A DNA stretch of 64,000 nucleotides from an uncultured Porphyromonadaceae bacterium (GCA_905202215.1 CAJKRG010000010.1:1-64000), one strand, 5' to 3'; shown: positions 44,388 to 53,989, counted from the stretch's first letter. Notes: generated by a model not told the origin, from the letters alone. Program-made: numbers and translations.

Positions 44388-44411
44388 AAAAGCCGCGCAT
44401 GCGCGGCTTTT
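44388..44411 (+). terminator. Palindromic terminator
   Basis: A perfect 24-base palindrome: AAAAGCCGCGC, central AT, GCGCGGCTTTT (44388-44411). Ends the tilS-glycosidase-SecB-like unit before the promoter of the VWA/tubulin operon. Confidence 0.75.
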
Positions 44412-44519
44412 ATCGTATACGGCCCGCTTCATCCGCTTATCTGACATGATACACACCGTCCTGGCGTAGTAGTGAACGCAATATTGCAGAAACCGATAAA
44501 TTATAATCATTCCAAAAGA

Positions 44520-44595
44520 TTGTTTTCTACAAATTATTCGTATATTTGCGATATCGGCGACAAACCTGAAAATTTTTACATCCGCTGAAAATTTT
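44520..44595 (+). promoter_or_regulatory. Promoter and leader of the VWA/tubulin/peptidase operon
   Basis: TTG (44520-44522), 18-base spacer, TATATTTG (44541-44548). The leader contains the 11-base direct repeat CTGAAAATTTT at 44566-44576 and 44585-44595. Bases 44523-44559 are repeated with only two differences at 52564-52600 in front of korDABC. Nothing else was recognised in the 44412-44519 gap. Confidence 0.65.
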
Positions 44596-44645
44596 CCGCC
44601 GGGGTTATGGACCCGACGGATATGCAAACGAAAATCTGTACCGCA

Positions 44646-46421
44646 ATGGAAAAACGTTTATTCGATATAAGAACCATTCTGATACTGTTGATACTTTGTT
44701 CTGTCGGAACTGAACCGCTAAATGCCCAGCGGCAGAAAAACAATATATATCTTTTCGACTGTACCGGATCGATGCGGACAAACGGACTATGGAATCCCGC
44801 AAAAGACGCACTCGATGCCACCATTGCCACCCAGACAAATATAGACGGTTCGCAGTTCTCGGTAATTCCTTTCGGCGACAGCCCTTACGGCATTATATCG
44901 TTCGATTCCGACGGTTATCTTTCGCAAAAGAAGAATATCGATGATACCTTTGAAAAATATATTGCCAGTTCGAAATATACCCGCATTTCCGATGTGCTTC
45001 AGGAAGGTTTTACAAAAGTGGATCCACGTCGCGATAACCGGATATATCTTCTTACCGACGGCCTTCCCAACCAAGGCGACACACCAGAAAAGGTCGCCCA
45101 GACTATAACCGCCTGGTGTTCCAAACATAAAAATACACGTTTTTTCTATGTCGCACTGAAAAACGATGTAATCAATCCTGTGATAAAGCAGGCTATAGAC
45201 AATTGCCCGGATGCATTTATTGTGCAGTGCCGGAACCGAGTGATTCCGCAGATTGCCGATATTTCCACCCATGTATATACAAATATCGAAGAACTGGGGA
45301 TTAATAAACCGATAGAATTCAGCCTCCCCGGAGAATATGGTCTTTCCATTTCGGAGAATGATTCATTATTCAGCGTTGAAATAGATAACGGCCGCGCATC
45401 AGGCGGTAAAATCAATCTTAAGTTCCGCCCCCGGCAGGGCTACGACATCGGCAGGCTTCATGAAACAATGCAGGGCGGCGATTATGAATTTTCAGTCGAT
45501 ATATCGTGTACCGATTCACGCTACTTCATAGCAAACCCTACGCTTACTGTCCATGTTTCCGACAAGATGCTGTCGGAACTTGCAGTAGCCGACGGTCTCG
45601 ATCAATTGAATGCCGAGGGAGTGGAATGGCACGACTCATTTCTGTGGTCGCAGGCAGCTCCCGAAAGCAAAGTCGAATGGAATCTTGTCCCGGTATTCAA
45701 AAACGAACTCCAGCGTTCGGCTTTAAAGCTTCGATTCGTTCCGGGAGAAGGAGAGGCTGCCGATTTTGAAGCTTGGCTGAATGATGTGCCGCTACCGGTC
45801 GACGGCACTTTCGATATTGTACCCGGCTCTGAATGTGTGCTGAGTGTGCGATTCAACCACAATGCCGCTACCGGCGAACGCTATTTCAACCTGATTCCGG
45901 TAGAGATCGACGCCATCGATATGATAAACGACAAGCCGGTCGATGCATACGAAGGAACCTCGTTGCGCACATCGTATGTTGAAAACTGGAATCCCCTCAA
46001 AACATTCCTTTTCTGGCTTGGCGTCGTGCTCCTATGTGCATTGCTGCTATGGCTTATCGTACTTAAGCGAATATTTTTCCCGGTGATAAAAGTAGGACGT
46101 ATCGAATTTACCGGTCCGGGCTCCTACTATGTGTCAAAACGCCTCAAGAATGCCAGAAAAGTAGTATTTACCTCTAAAAAACAGTCGCAGAACATAATAT
46201 CACGTATCCTGACAGGCGAGATCCGCTTTGTGCGCGCCGAACATTTCGACCCGGATATTATCGTCGAGCCTTCCGGCCGCGGTAAGAAAGTGAAAATACG
46301 CTCAGTGTCTTCAGGAGCATCCGGCTGGGATATATACCCCGCGGCATCGTTCGCGCCCTATGAAAAAGGTACTGCGGTAAAACGTAGCGACAAAACCAGA
46401 ACTGAATTTGAATTAAGCTAA
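44646..46421 (+). CDS. Membrane-anchored von Willebrand factor A protein
   Basis: 591 residues. Signal peptide about 1-28 (TILILLILCSVGTEPLNAQ), then a VWA domain (about 32-215) whose MIDAS loop is D38-CTGSM and which shows IYLLTDGLPNQGD further on; such domains bind partners through a bound metal. Residues about 225-445 are beta-rich (IEFSLPGEYGLS; GKINLKFRPRQG). One membrane helix FLFWLGVVLLCALLLWLIVL (454-473) is followed by a 118-residue basic cytoplasmic tail. So VWA faces the periplasm and the tail the cytoplasm. Start ATG 44646 is preferred because a signal peptide follows; ATG 44607 also opens the frame. First gene of a trio with the tubulin-like (20-base gap) and C1-peptidase genes. 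Confidence 0.85.
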   Translation: MEKRLFDIRTILILLILCSVGTEPLNAQRQKNNIYLFDCTGSMRTNGLWNPAKDALDATIATQTNIDGSQFSVIPFGDSPYGIISFDSDGYLSQKKNIDDTFEKYIASSKYTRISDVLQEGFTKVDPRRDNRIYLLTDGLPNQGDTPEKVAQTITAWCSKHKNTRFFYVALKNDVINPVIKQAIDNCPDAFIVQCRNRVIPQIADISTHVYTNIEELGINKPIEFSLPGEYGLSISENDSLFSVEIDNGRASGGKINLKFRPRQGYDIGRLHETMQGGDYEFSVDISCTDSRYFIANPTLTVHVSDKMLSELAVADGLDQLNAEGVEWHDSFLWSQAAPESKVEWNLVPVFKNELQRSALKLRFVPGEGEAADFEAWLNDVPLPVDGTFDIVPGSECVLSVRFNHNAATGERYFNLIPVEIDAIDMINDKPVDAYEGTSLRTSYVENWNPLKTFLFWLGVVLLCALLLWLIVLKRIFFPVIKVGRIEFTGPGSYYVSKRLKNARKVVFTSKKQSQNIISRILTGEIRFVRAEHFDPDIIVEPSGRGKKVKIRSVSSGASGWDIYPAASFAPYEKGTAVKRSDKTRTEFELS

Positions 46422-46441
46422 AAATCTCTCATTATCAAAAT

Positions 46442-49225
46442 ATGGCAAAACTAAGAAGAACCCTTCTGATAGGGTTGGGCGGTACCGGCATAAAGTCGAT
46501 ACTCGATGCAAAAAAGATGTTCTATGAGAATTACGGTCAGATACCCCCTATGATCGGATTTCTCGGAATCGATACTGATGCACCCGGCTTGCGCAATTCA
46601 TTCGTTACGGCTGCGGACGGAACCATAATTTCGCTGAATCAGTCGGAGCAACTGTGCATTTCGGTATCCAATCCCGCTCAGATATACCTCAACAATATCA
46701 ACTCGGGACTTTTCGACTGGATGCCCGACTGCAATGTATCGGGTTTGTCGGCTCTTTCAATCGGTGCCGGCCAAATGCGCAGCAACGGACGTTTCGCCAT
46801 CACAGTAAATGAAAATTCCGTACAGCAGATTATAAATCACAAGATTACAGAAGTAAATAACGCTCGTATAATCGACAATTCCAGCTACGATCTGCTCGGA
46901 AAAGACACCGAGATACACATGGTATTCTCTCTTGGCGGAGGCACGGGCAGCGGCACATTCATCAACATCGCTTACCTTATCAAGCGCATGTTCCCCAATA
47001 TAAAGATTTCCGGATACGCTGTACTTTCCGATGTATTCCGTCTTATGGTCACCGGCGCCATGTCGTCGCGGGTAAAACCCAATGGCAAAGGAGCGCTGAT
47101 AGATCTTGATTATCTCGCACATCTCACGCCGGCATCCGAACCGATAAATGTGAAGTGGTTCCATACCGTCGATAAAGTCAACAGCCGTGCTTTCGATGCA
47201 CTATACCTCGTTGACAATTCTAACGAGAACAACGATATGTTCGATCGCGTCGACCCGCTCTGCCAGATGATTGCCCTTGCCATCGTCACATCGGTAGGCG
47301 AACTCGGCGTGGCTCTCGATTCCGTGAGCGATAACGTGAGCAAACTTATTGCCGACGGCAGCATGGATATACGGAACAAAAAAGCCTGGGTGGCCGGTTT
47401 CGGCTGTGCCGAAATAGTATTCGACGGCGAACGCCTTGCCGATATCTACGCACGTAAAGCAGCCATACAGCTGGTCAACAAGATGCTAAACGGTGGTTGC
47501 GACGACCCCGCCATCATTGCCAACAACTGGTTCGACAACACTAAAATACGCGAAAATCAAAATAAGGACGATGTGATAGATTACTTCATGGCGCCCACTC
47601 CGGAGTATGTGCTGACAGAAATCGACAGTCCGGACAACCCGCTTCCCGAATGTCAGCAGTACATAGCCAACCGGGCCATGCCGAGTCAGACAAAGCTCGA
47701 GGAGAAACAGAGCGCTCTCCAGGCTCGCGTCGAAGAGTCGCTTTCCCGCCTGATGAAGGAGCAGGCTGACAGAGAATGCGGGATCTTCCTCTGCAGCCAG
47801 ATTCTACTTACGATCCTCAATCAGATAGAACTCTGCGACACTGAGATGAAAGATGAGAAAGAAGACTTCGAAGCTCAGTTGCCTCGTCTGGAATCGTCGA
47901 TGAAAACTGCATGCAGCGAACTTGCTGACTGCATGGGCACCTTCTTCAAGCTCCGACGCAGAGACTATGAAGCCGAAGTCGTGAACCAGACAATGAAACT
48001 CGCAGTGGCGCGCCGCGAAATCGCTCGCCGCAAGATGGCCCGTGAATTCTACAGCTGGCTCCGCGAACGGGTCAACAAGTCGATAGAACGGGTCGATATA
48101 ATAATGTCGAATCTTCAGACTCTACGCAACGAAAGCAACGTCGAAATACAGAAACTCGTCCGCAACGCCGCCGATGCCAACTTCTTCCAATTTGAACTAT
48201 CGGCTAACTATGCCGAAAAAATTTCGTGTCCGCTGTCGGATATCGTTTTCAACGATTTCACCGGCTTCATGCAGTCTGAAGGCGGTATCGCATCTATTTC
48301 CGGTATGACTTCAAAGCAGACCGAAGAAATCATAATGCGCTTTGTCCGTACTCTCCCCAAGGTCAGAAAATATAGTGCAATGACCGTAGACGATGCCATG
48401 GACGAACTTAGCGAAGACGAGCTCAAGTCGCTCATCAACAAAGCCGTGAAGAAATCGTTGCCTCTGTTGCCCTATACTTTCCGCGGTTTCGATGCCGACC
48501 TTCGAGAGCGTCCGGTCGAATGCTACTACATAGGTGTGGCAAACAAAAGCCGCTCCCGGCTGGTAAAAGATAACTTCTTCCAGAATCTGGTCTCCGGTGC
48601 AAAAGATGTCCAGTTCTCCGAAATAGGCCTTACCAACCGTGTGATTATTTACCGTCAGCTCGGTGTGATTCCTGCATTTGCTGTCAAATCGCTCGACAAC
48701 TACAATACCGAATACGAAAAATGGGAGACAGACAAACCGAATTGCTCGCACTGGGACAAGAATCTGTGCGCCCGCATGAGCAAGGAGCGCTACAGCCTGT
48801 TCCCCAAAAATACCGGAAATCCGCGCCTTCTTGAAATCTGGGTTTCGCTTGTGGTCTACGGCCTTATGAAATATGATGCTGAAAGCGGCCAGTATCGCAT
48901 AAAGAGTCGTGGTCTCGGAGGAAAAGCACTTCGTGGTTGGCTTGTAGATATGGGTAAATCCCGTGCCGACGCTTTCTGCTTCCTCGAAGATAATATAGAT
49001 ATTCTCGAAGAAGAAATAAACCGTGAAATCAAGGAAATGGACATACCGGGACCCGACAATCAGCTTCGCAAACTGTCGGAGCAGGCTGTGAAGGCCTGCG
49101 AAGACGGCACATATCTCGAAAACGTGTCGAAATGCCCCATTCCTATGGAAACCATAGAGCTCTATCCGGCTGAAATGGATCTTATCGAAAAGGAAATTGC
49201 TTTTATTCTTGATAATTACAAATGA
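46442..49225 (+). CDS. Tubulin/FtsZ-superfamily protein (Tubulin_2 type)
   Basis: 927 residues, cytoplasmic. The N-terminal 180 residues carry the tubulin/FtsZ nucleotide-binding features: IGLGGTGIKS (10-19, first loop), GIDTDAPGL (42-50, like FtsZ NTDAQAL) and the signature loop SLGGGTGSG (163-171). This is the domain Pfam calls Tubulin_2; it belongs to a large, poorly studied group related to FtsZ-like families. Beyond about residue 400 come long helices (EEKQSALQARVEESLSRLMKEQ; KEDFEAQLPRLESSMKTACSELADCMG) that are probably coiled coil, then an alpha/beta region to the end. GTP binding and polymer formation are expected from family, not shown. It overlaps the C1-peptidase gene by 4 bases. 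No FtsZ-like C-terminal tail is seen. Confidence 0.82.
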   Translation: MAKLRRTLLIGLGGTGIKSILDAKKMFYENYGQIPPMIGFLGIDTDAPGLRNSFVTAADGTIISLNQSEQLCISVSNPAQIYLNNINSGLFDWMPDCNVSGLSALSIGAGQMRSNGRFAITVNENSVQQIINHKITEVNNARIIDNSSYDLLGKDTEIHMVFSLGGGTGSGTFINIAYLIKRMFPNIKISGYAVLSDVFRLMVTGAMSSRVKPNGKGALIDLDYLAHLTPASEPINVKWFHTVDKVNSRAFDALYLVDNSNENNDMFDRVDPLCQMIALAIVTSVGELGVALDSVSDNVSKLIADGSMDIRNKKAWVAGFGCAEIVFDGERLADIYARKAAIQLVNKMLNGGCDDPAIIANNWFDNTKIRENQNKDDVIDYFMAPTPEYVLTEIDSPDNPLPECQQYIANRAMPSQTKLEEKQSALQARVEESLSRLMKEQADRECGIFLCSQILLTILNQIELCDTEMKDEKEDFEAQLPRLESSMKTACSELADCMGTFFKLRRRDYEAEVVNQTMKLAVARREIARRKMAREFYSWLRERVNKSIERVDIIMSNLQTLRNESNVEIQKLVRNAADANFFQFELSANYAEKISCPLSDIVFNDFTGFMQSEGGIASISGMTSKQTEEIIMRFVRTLPKVRKYSAMTVDDAMDELSEDELKSLINKAVKKSLPLLPYTFRGFDADLRERPVECYYIGVANKSRSRLVKDNFFQNLVSGAKDVQFSEIGLTNRVIIYRQLGVIPAFAVKSLDNYNTEYEKWETDKPNCSHWDKNLCARMSKERYSLFPKNTGNPRLLEIWVSLVVYGLMKYDAESGQYRIKSRGLGGKALRGWLVDMGKSRADAFCFLEDNIDILEEEINREIKEMDIPGPDNQLRKLSEQAVKACEDGTYLENVSKCPIPMETIELYPAEMDLIEKEIAFILDNYK

Positions 49226-52200
49226 ATTCGACAGTCTCTGTCTGGACTTCATCACTGACATCAAAAGCTGAATCGGAGGTCGTAAGCATTGTACGTACGG
49301 CCCCCGGAGCAGCTTCCGTTTACGACCATATAGCGGCGTCCGGCCTTACCGAATCCGAACTTACGGTTCGGCTGACCGAGGCTTTCAACAAACTGGTGAA
49401 AATGACAATGTCCGACACTACGCTACATATCGTCGGCATTGTCCCTCTATCGGATGAAACAGGAGCCTCGCAAATAAAAACTCTTGCAAGAGCCTGTGCC
49501 GGAATACGACACGACACAACCCTACATGTCGTTGGTTTACGCTCGGGCATTTGCCGTCTGTTCGGAATCACAGATACACCCGAAAGCCTTACAGCGGAAC
49601 AAGAAAGCATTGACGAGCTCAAGGCTTGCACTGCCGACAGCAGTCTTTCGATATCATTTTCACTTATCGACGATTATGCGGCCAACGGAGCACCGGTAGG
49701 ATTCACCATCAACAGTTTCGCCCGCTATCTCGCTGTTTTCCAACTACTACTTGCAAAAGACTATTACGCAGTCCTATCGCCGTCCATGCTGGCATCTTAT
49801 CGCGGTCAGAACATATCGATAGGACTTTCCAGTCTTACTTTCGACCGTGCCGCAACAGCTCGCCAGCTTTTAGGCCTCGGTTTCCTGTCGGCTCTTGATA
49901 ATGTGGGAATTAATCGTCGCGAGGTCGACGCCCAGAAGGCAACTCATGCTGCCGAACAGTTCCTTTCAGGAATATCCGAGCGATATCCGCGTCTCTTCCG
50001 GGAACAAATCCGCCCGCTCTATAAGGACAAAGGCATCGAAGAAGGGCGTGTCGTGGCCAAGGCTTCAGATATTCTTGATAACGATATTTCGGAATTACGC
50101 GATTCGATTCTGTCGCTGCTACATTCCGATTCGATGTCGCTCCCTGAAAAAGAAGCGGTATTGTCGCAGATTCTCGGTCGCGACAATGAGAATATACGTG
50201 GCGTTCACTACGAACAGGAGACAACAATTATCGATGATGCCTGCAACGAACCTATCGACATTTTCGTAAATGCATTCAACGACTGTTGCTCTGATTCACA
50301 TCTGCTGCCCATACGTTCCGACTTCGAAGCTCTTAAACTCTACGACTTCAATCTGTCGACTCTCGAGATGGAGGAAAGCCCTCAGAATGAAAAGGCGCTC
50401 AATCCTCTTGCCGACTTGAAGAAACTGAAACGCAGCATCCTCAATACCACAGCCTATCTCCGAAACAAGACAGAAGAACTCAGCGATCTCCAGAAAGCCA
50501 ACGACCGCCGCGAAAATATTGTAGAAATACGGAAAAAGTGGTCGCGACCGAAAGGAAATCCCGCAGCAGTTGTCTTTAAGGAACAACCTCTTGACGATAA
50601 ATATGTGCCGACACCCGGCCTCGAAAGGAAAAAATCGGTCGATCTCCGCAAATTCTTCTCGCCCGTACGCGATCAGCTAAACCTCGGCTCGTGTACCTCG
50701 TTCGCAGTAACGGGAATGTACGAAGCCATGATGAATATCCGTAATTTTTCGGGCGATAATGTGATGAGTCCGGCATACCTGTATTATTACTCGAATGTAT
50801 GCACGGGTCGTCCGGAAGGCGGCAGCAACTTTTACGAGCAGCTTGAGGTGCTCGGAAAGCGCGGTATCTGTCAGGAATACATGTATCCCTATCAGCCCGA
50901 CGATACCTCGCAGGCTCCGACGGAAGCGGCTGAAGCCGAAGCGGCAAAACATAGGGTATTGAGTGCCAGGCAGATTATTCTTGTGGATACTGCCGATAAA
51001 AAGGCTACCGTCGATAAGAACCACGAATTGCTGACAAGCGCATTGTCCGAAGGCTTCCCTGTGGGGATATCGCTCAAAATATACGATGTATTCGGTAAAG
51101 ACGGAGCGTTCATACTTCACCCTGATGATTGTCCGGAGAAAACAGATTCGGGCTTTCATGCAATGGTTATTGTCGGATATTCCGATGAAAATGACTTCTA
51201 TATAGTCCGCAACTCTTGGGGCGAAAACTTCGGCGACAATGGCTATTGCTATATACCGTCGGTTTATATCGATGACCCAGACTATCTTTCTTTCGCCTGT
51301 ATCATCACTGAGACTACGGACTCTGTGGCCGGTAATTCGGCTGAGATTCCGCCGCTTATTGCCGAATTCGCGGCTACTGAATCTGAAATTCAGGCTGCGG
51401 CAATACGCAATGTGATAAGCAAGACAAAAGTGGAGCTGAACGGCAATATAAGAATCTACAAAGAATATTATAAATACTACCAGAGACTTATTCAGCAACT
51501 TGCTATCCCGAAAGTACAGGAAGATATCAGGAAGGCGGCACAAACGACTTCAACGCTGCATTATATTGAACTCGACAAAGAGCGTGAAAAGTTGGAGAGC
51601 TCGTTCGTGGCCAAACTCAAAGAGTTTAAAAAAGCCATGAGACATGTGATAGCGGGACTGCTGCTGATGGCTGTGCTCTTCGGACTTGTGTACTATGTGC
51701 TGCACGAAAACGTCGTCGGCATCACGGCACTTGCATTCGGTGTACTTGGCGCCTTTGCCTGGGCCGGATATAAATGGAATGTACGCCGTCGCCGCCGCGA
51801 ACTTCAGGAAGAACTTGACCACATCGCCACAAAAGTGGCGCATAAATCGGAGGAACTTCTTGAAATGCAGATAAAATTCCACGTCGCAGGCATGTGGCTG
51901 AGTCGTTTCCACCGCCTGTCGCGCGACCTTGGTACGGTCTACGACCGACTTGTGAGCTATAACAGCACTCTCTGCGGCTGGCGACAATTCTATTCGAACA
52001 GTGTCGGCGCCCTCGAAGAACCGGAAGGAGCGATGTTCCGTATTCTTGACCCTACAAAGCTTCTTCAATCATTCTTTGATGCCAACAAGGCATGGATTGT
52101 TGGAAAAATCGACCTGATGAAAGTATTCGACGAATATCAGGTATCGGCCGATAATCTCGAAAAATCGCATGAGACGCTTCGCAGTGCCGTAGGAGCTGCT

Positions 52201-52506
52201 ACAGCTGCATTAATGGCCGATTTCGATATTACAGAATTCCTTACCGGTGCCGGATATCCATATCTCTTACCGGTAAATCTACAGGACGAAATCGCCCGGT
52301 TGCTTGCTGTCGGACAGCCTACTCATAAAAATACGGCCGTAGATGTGGCTCCGCCAATGCGCTTGCTTATGGCATGCGTGGATTCCGACAGAAAAAACCG
52401 CTGGCTGTCAGCTATAACACCTTTTTTCCCTCTGCAGCCTATGCATCTTGATTCCAACGACAAACTATCCTTAACTCTGCTGACCCTGCACCCGCTGCCG
52501 GTTTAA
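49222..52506 (+). CDS. Papain-like (C1) peptidase with membrane hairpin
   Basis: 1094 residues, no signal peptide. The N-terminal about 380 residues are an unrecognised alpha/beta region (TTLHIVGIVPLSDETG, TTLHVVGLRSGICRLFG repeat-like strands). A C1-type catalytic domain follows at about 470-700 with all four papain residues: Gln485 and Cys491 in RDQLNLGSCTSFA, His646 in GFHAMVIVGY, and Asn664 in VRNSWGENFGDNGY. After a helical linker, two membrane helices (about 808-826 and 831-850) form a hairpin, then a coiled coil and a C-terminal domain of about 200 residues. Topology puts the protease in the cytoplasm, tethered to the inner membrane. Last gene of the trio; target unknown. Confidence 0.85.
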   Translation: MNSTVSVWTSSLTSKAESEVVSIVRTAPGAASVYDHIAASGLTESELTVRLTEAFNKLVKMTMSDTTLHIVGIVPLSDETGASQIKTLARACAGIRHDTTLHVVGLRSGICRLFGITDTPESLTAEQESIDELKACTADSSLSISFSLIDDYAANGAPVGFTINSFARYLAVFQLLLAKDYYAVLSPSMLASYRGQNISIGLSSLTFDRAATARQLLGLGFLSALDNVGINRREVDAQKATHAAEQFLSGISERYPRLFREQIRPLYKDKGIEEGRVVAKASDILDNDISELRDSILSLLHSDSMSLPEKEAVLSQILGRDNENIRGVHYEQETTIIDDACNEPIDIFVNAFNDCCSDSHLLPIRSDFEALKLYDFNLSTLEMEESPQNEKALNPLADLKKLKRSILNTTAYLRNKTEELSDLQKANDRRENIVEIRKKWSRPKGNPAAVVFKEQPLDDKYVPTPGLERKKSVDLRKFFSPVRDQLNLGSCTSFAVTGMYEAMMNIRNFSGDNVMSPAYLYYYSNVCTGRPEGGSNFYEQLEVLGKRGICQEYMYPYQPDDTSQAPTEAAEAEAAKHRVLSARQIILVDTADKKATVDKNHELLTSALSEGFPVGISLKIYDVFGKDGAFILHPDDCPEKTDSGFHAMVIVGYSDENDFYIVRNSWGENFGDNGYCYIPSVYIDDPDYLSFACIITETTDSVAGNSAEIPPLIAEFAATESEIQAAAIRNVISKTKVELNGNIRIYKEYYKYYQRLIQQLAIPKVQEDIRKAAQTTSTLHYIELDKEREKLESSFVAKLKEFKKAMRHVIAGLLLMAVLFGLVYYVLHENVVGITALAFGVLGAFAWAGYKWNVRRRRRELQEELDHIATKVAHKSEELLEMQIKFHVAGMWLSRFHRLSRDLGTVYDRLVSYNSTLCGWRQFYSNSVGALEEPEGAMFRILDPTKLLQSFFDANKAWIVGKIDLMKVFDEYQVSADNLEKSHETLRSAVGAATAALMADFDITEFLTGAGYPYLLPVNLQDEIARLLAVGQPTHKNTAVDVAPPMRLLMACVDSDRKNRWLSAITPFFPLQPMHLDSNDKLSLTLLTLHPLPV

Positions 52507-52563
52507 GCGTACATTGGGTACTATTAAATGTACGACCTCAATAAATAAATGGTGGAATGGCTA

Positions 52564-52609
52564 TTTTCTACAAATAATTCGTATATTTGCGGTATCGGCG
52601 CCTTGCGCC
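52564..52609 (+). promoter_or_regulatory. Promoter of korDABC, near-copy of the upstream operon promoter
   Basis: TATATTTG at 52582-52589 inside a 37-base stretch (52564-52600) with 35 identical positions to 44523-44559. No TTG at the standard place (CTA at 52561-52563). Directly after it, GGCGC-CTT-GCGCC (52597-52609) can form a small hairpin at the predicted transcript 5' end. Confidence 0.6.
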
Positions 52610-52641
52610 GGGCAACCAATACCTAAATTACACTTGAATAT

Positions 52642-52878
52642 ATGGCAAAAGTTTATGGAGCTGTGACCATCGACGGACAGAGATGCAAAGGGTGCGACCT
52701 TTGTGTGGTAGCATGCCCGACCGATGTTCTCCTTCTGCAGCCTAAAGAGGTCAATGACCGAGGCTATCACTATGCCTTCGCCGCTAATCCTGAAGCCTGC
52801 ATTGGCTGTGCGGCATGCGCCACAGTGTGTCCCGATGCTTGCATCGAAGTTTACCGTGTAGTGGACCGCGGCGAGTAA
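52642..52878 (+). CDS. korD: 2-Oxoacid:ferredoxin oxidoreductase, ferredoxin (delta) subunit
   Basis: 78 residues with two 4Fe-4S motifs: CKGCDLCVVACP and CIGCAACATVCP. It shuttles electrons from the TPP enzyme to ferredoxin. First of four genes in the order delta-alpha-beta-gamma, the oorDABC/korDABC arrangement known from Epsilonproteobacteria and Bacteroidetes. Length and lone ferredoxin-domain layout match the delta subunit. Confidence 0.9.
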   Translation: MAKVYGAVTIDGQRCKGCDLCVVACPTDVLLLQPKEVNDRGYHYAFAANPEACIGCAACATVCPDACIEVYRVVDRGE

Positions 52879-52904
52879 TTAACCCTGAAAACCGAAAATC
52901 TATA

Positions 52905-53989
52905 ATGGAAGAAGAAGTAAGACTGATGAAGGGTAACGAGGCCATCGCCCACGCGGCCATACGCTACGGAGCCGACGGCTATTTCGGCTATCCCATCACC
53001 CCTCAGTCGGAAGTACTGGAAACTCTGGCCGAACTCCGTCCCTGGGAGACAACCGGAATGGTAGTCCTTCAGGCCGAAAGTGAAGTGGCCGCTATAAATA
53101 TGGTTTACGGCGGCGCCGCTACAGGTAAGGCAGTAATGACATCGTCATCGTCGCCTGGCGTCAGCCTCAAACAGGAAGGAATATCCTATCTTGCCGCATC
53201 CGAGCTGCCTGCTCTTATCGTCAATGTAATGCGCGGCGGTCCCGGCCTCGGCACCATTCAGCCCTCGCAGGCCGACTATTTCCAGGCAACCAAAGGCGGA
53301 GGCCATGGCGACTATCATCTTATCGTGCTCTCACCGGCGACCGTCCAGGAAATGACCGACTTCGTGGCCCTTGGCTTCGACCTTGCCTTCAAATACCGTA
53401 CTCCGGCCATGATTCTTGCCGACGGTATTGTAGGTCAGATGATGGAGAAAGTCGTTCTTCCGCCTCAGCGTCCGCGTATGACCGAGGAAGAACTTCGTGC
53501 ACGCTGCCCCTGGGCCGCATGTGGCAAGGGCGACCGCAAGAACAGAAATATCATTACCTCGCTTGAAATGGACAGCACCCGGATGGAGCAGAACAATCTC
53601 CGTTTCCAGGAAACATACCGTCTTATCGAGGAAAACGAAGTGCGCTATCAGGCATGTTACACCGACGACGCCGAATACCTTATCGTCGCTTTCGGTTCCG
53701 TTGCCCGAATATGTCTCAAGGCCATCGAGGAAGCACGCGAAAAAGGAATCAAGGTCGGTTTGCTCCGGCCCATCACCCTTTGGCCGTTCCCGAAAGAAGC
53801 CATCGGCAAACTGTCGGAGCAGGTCAAAGGCATTCTCACTGTCGAGCTCAACGCCGGCCAGATGATAGAAGATGTGCGCCTGGCGGCTGAATGCCGCGTA
53901 CCCGTGCACCACTTCGGCCGTATGGGTGGCATGATCCCCAACCCAACTGAAATTCTCGAAGCACTTGTAACCAAGCTGAGCATAGCACA

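Noticed and set aside
44412..44519. Possible second tRNA or small RNA in the gap before the VWA gene
   Set aside because: No cloverleaf or stable hairpin beyond a short GCAATATTGC palindrome could be drawn.
44607..44645. Start of the VWA gene at ATG 44607
   Set aside because: Adds 13 polar residues before the signal peptide; ATG 44646 places the signal peptide at the N-terminus.
48311..49264. Minus-strand open frame across the tubulin-like gene
   Set aside because: No motifs; overlaps a gene with clear GTPase loops.
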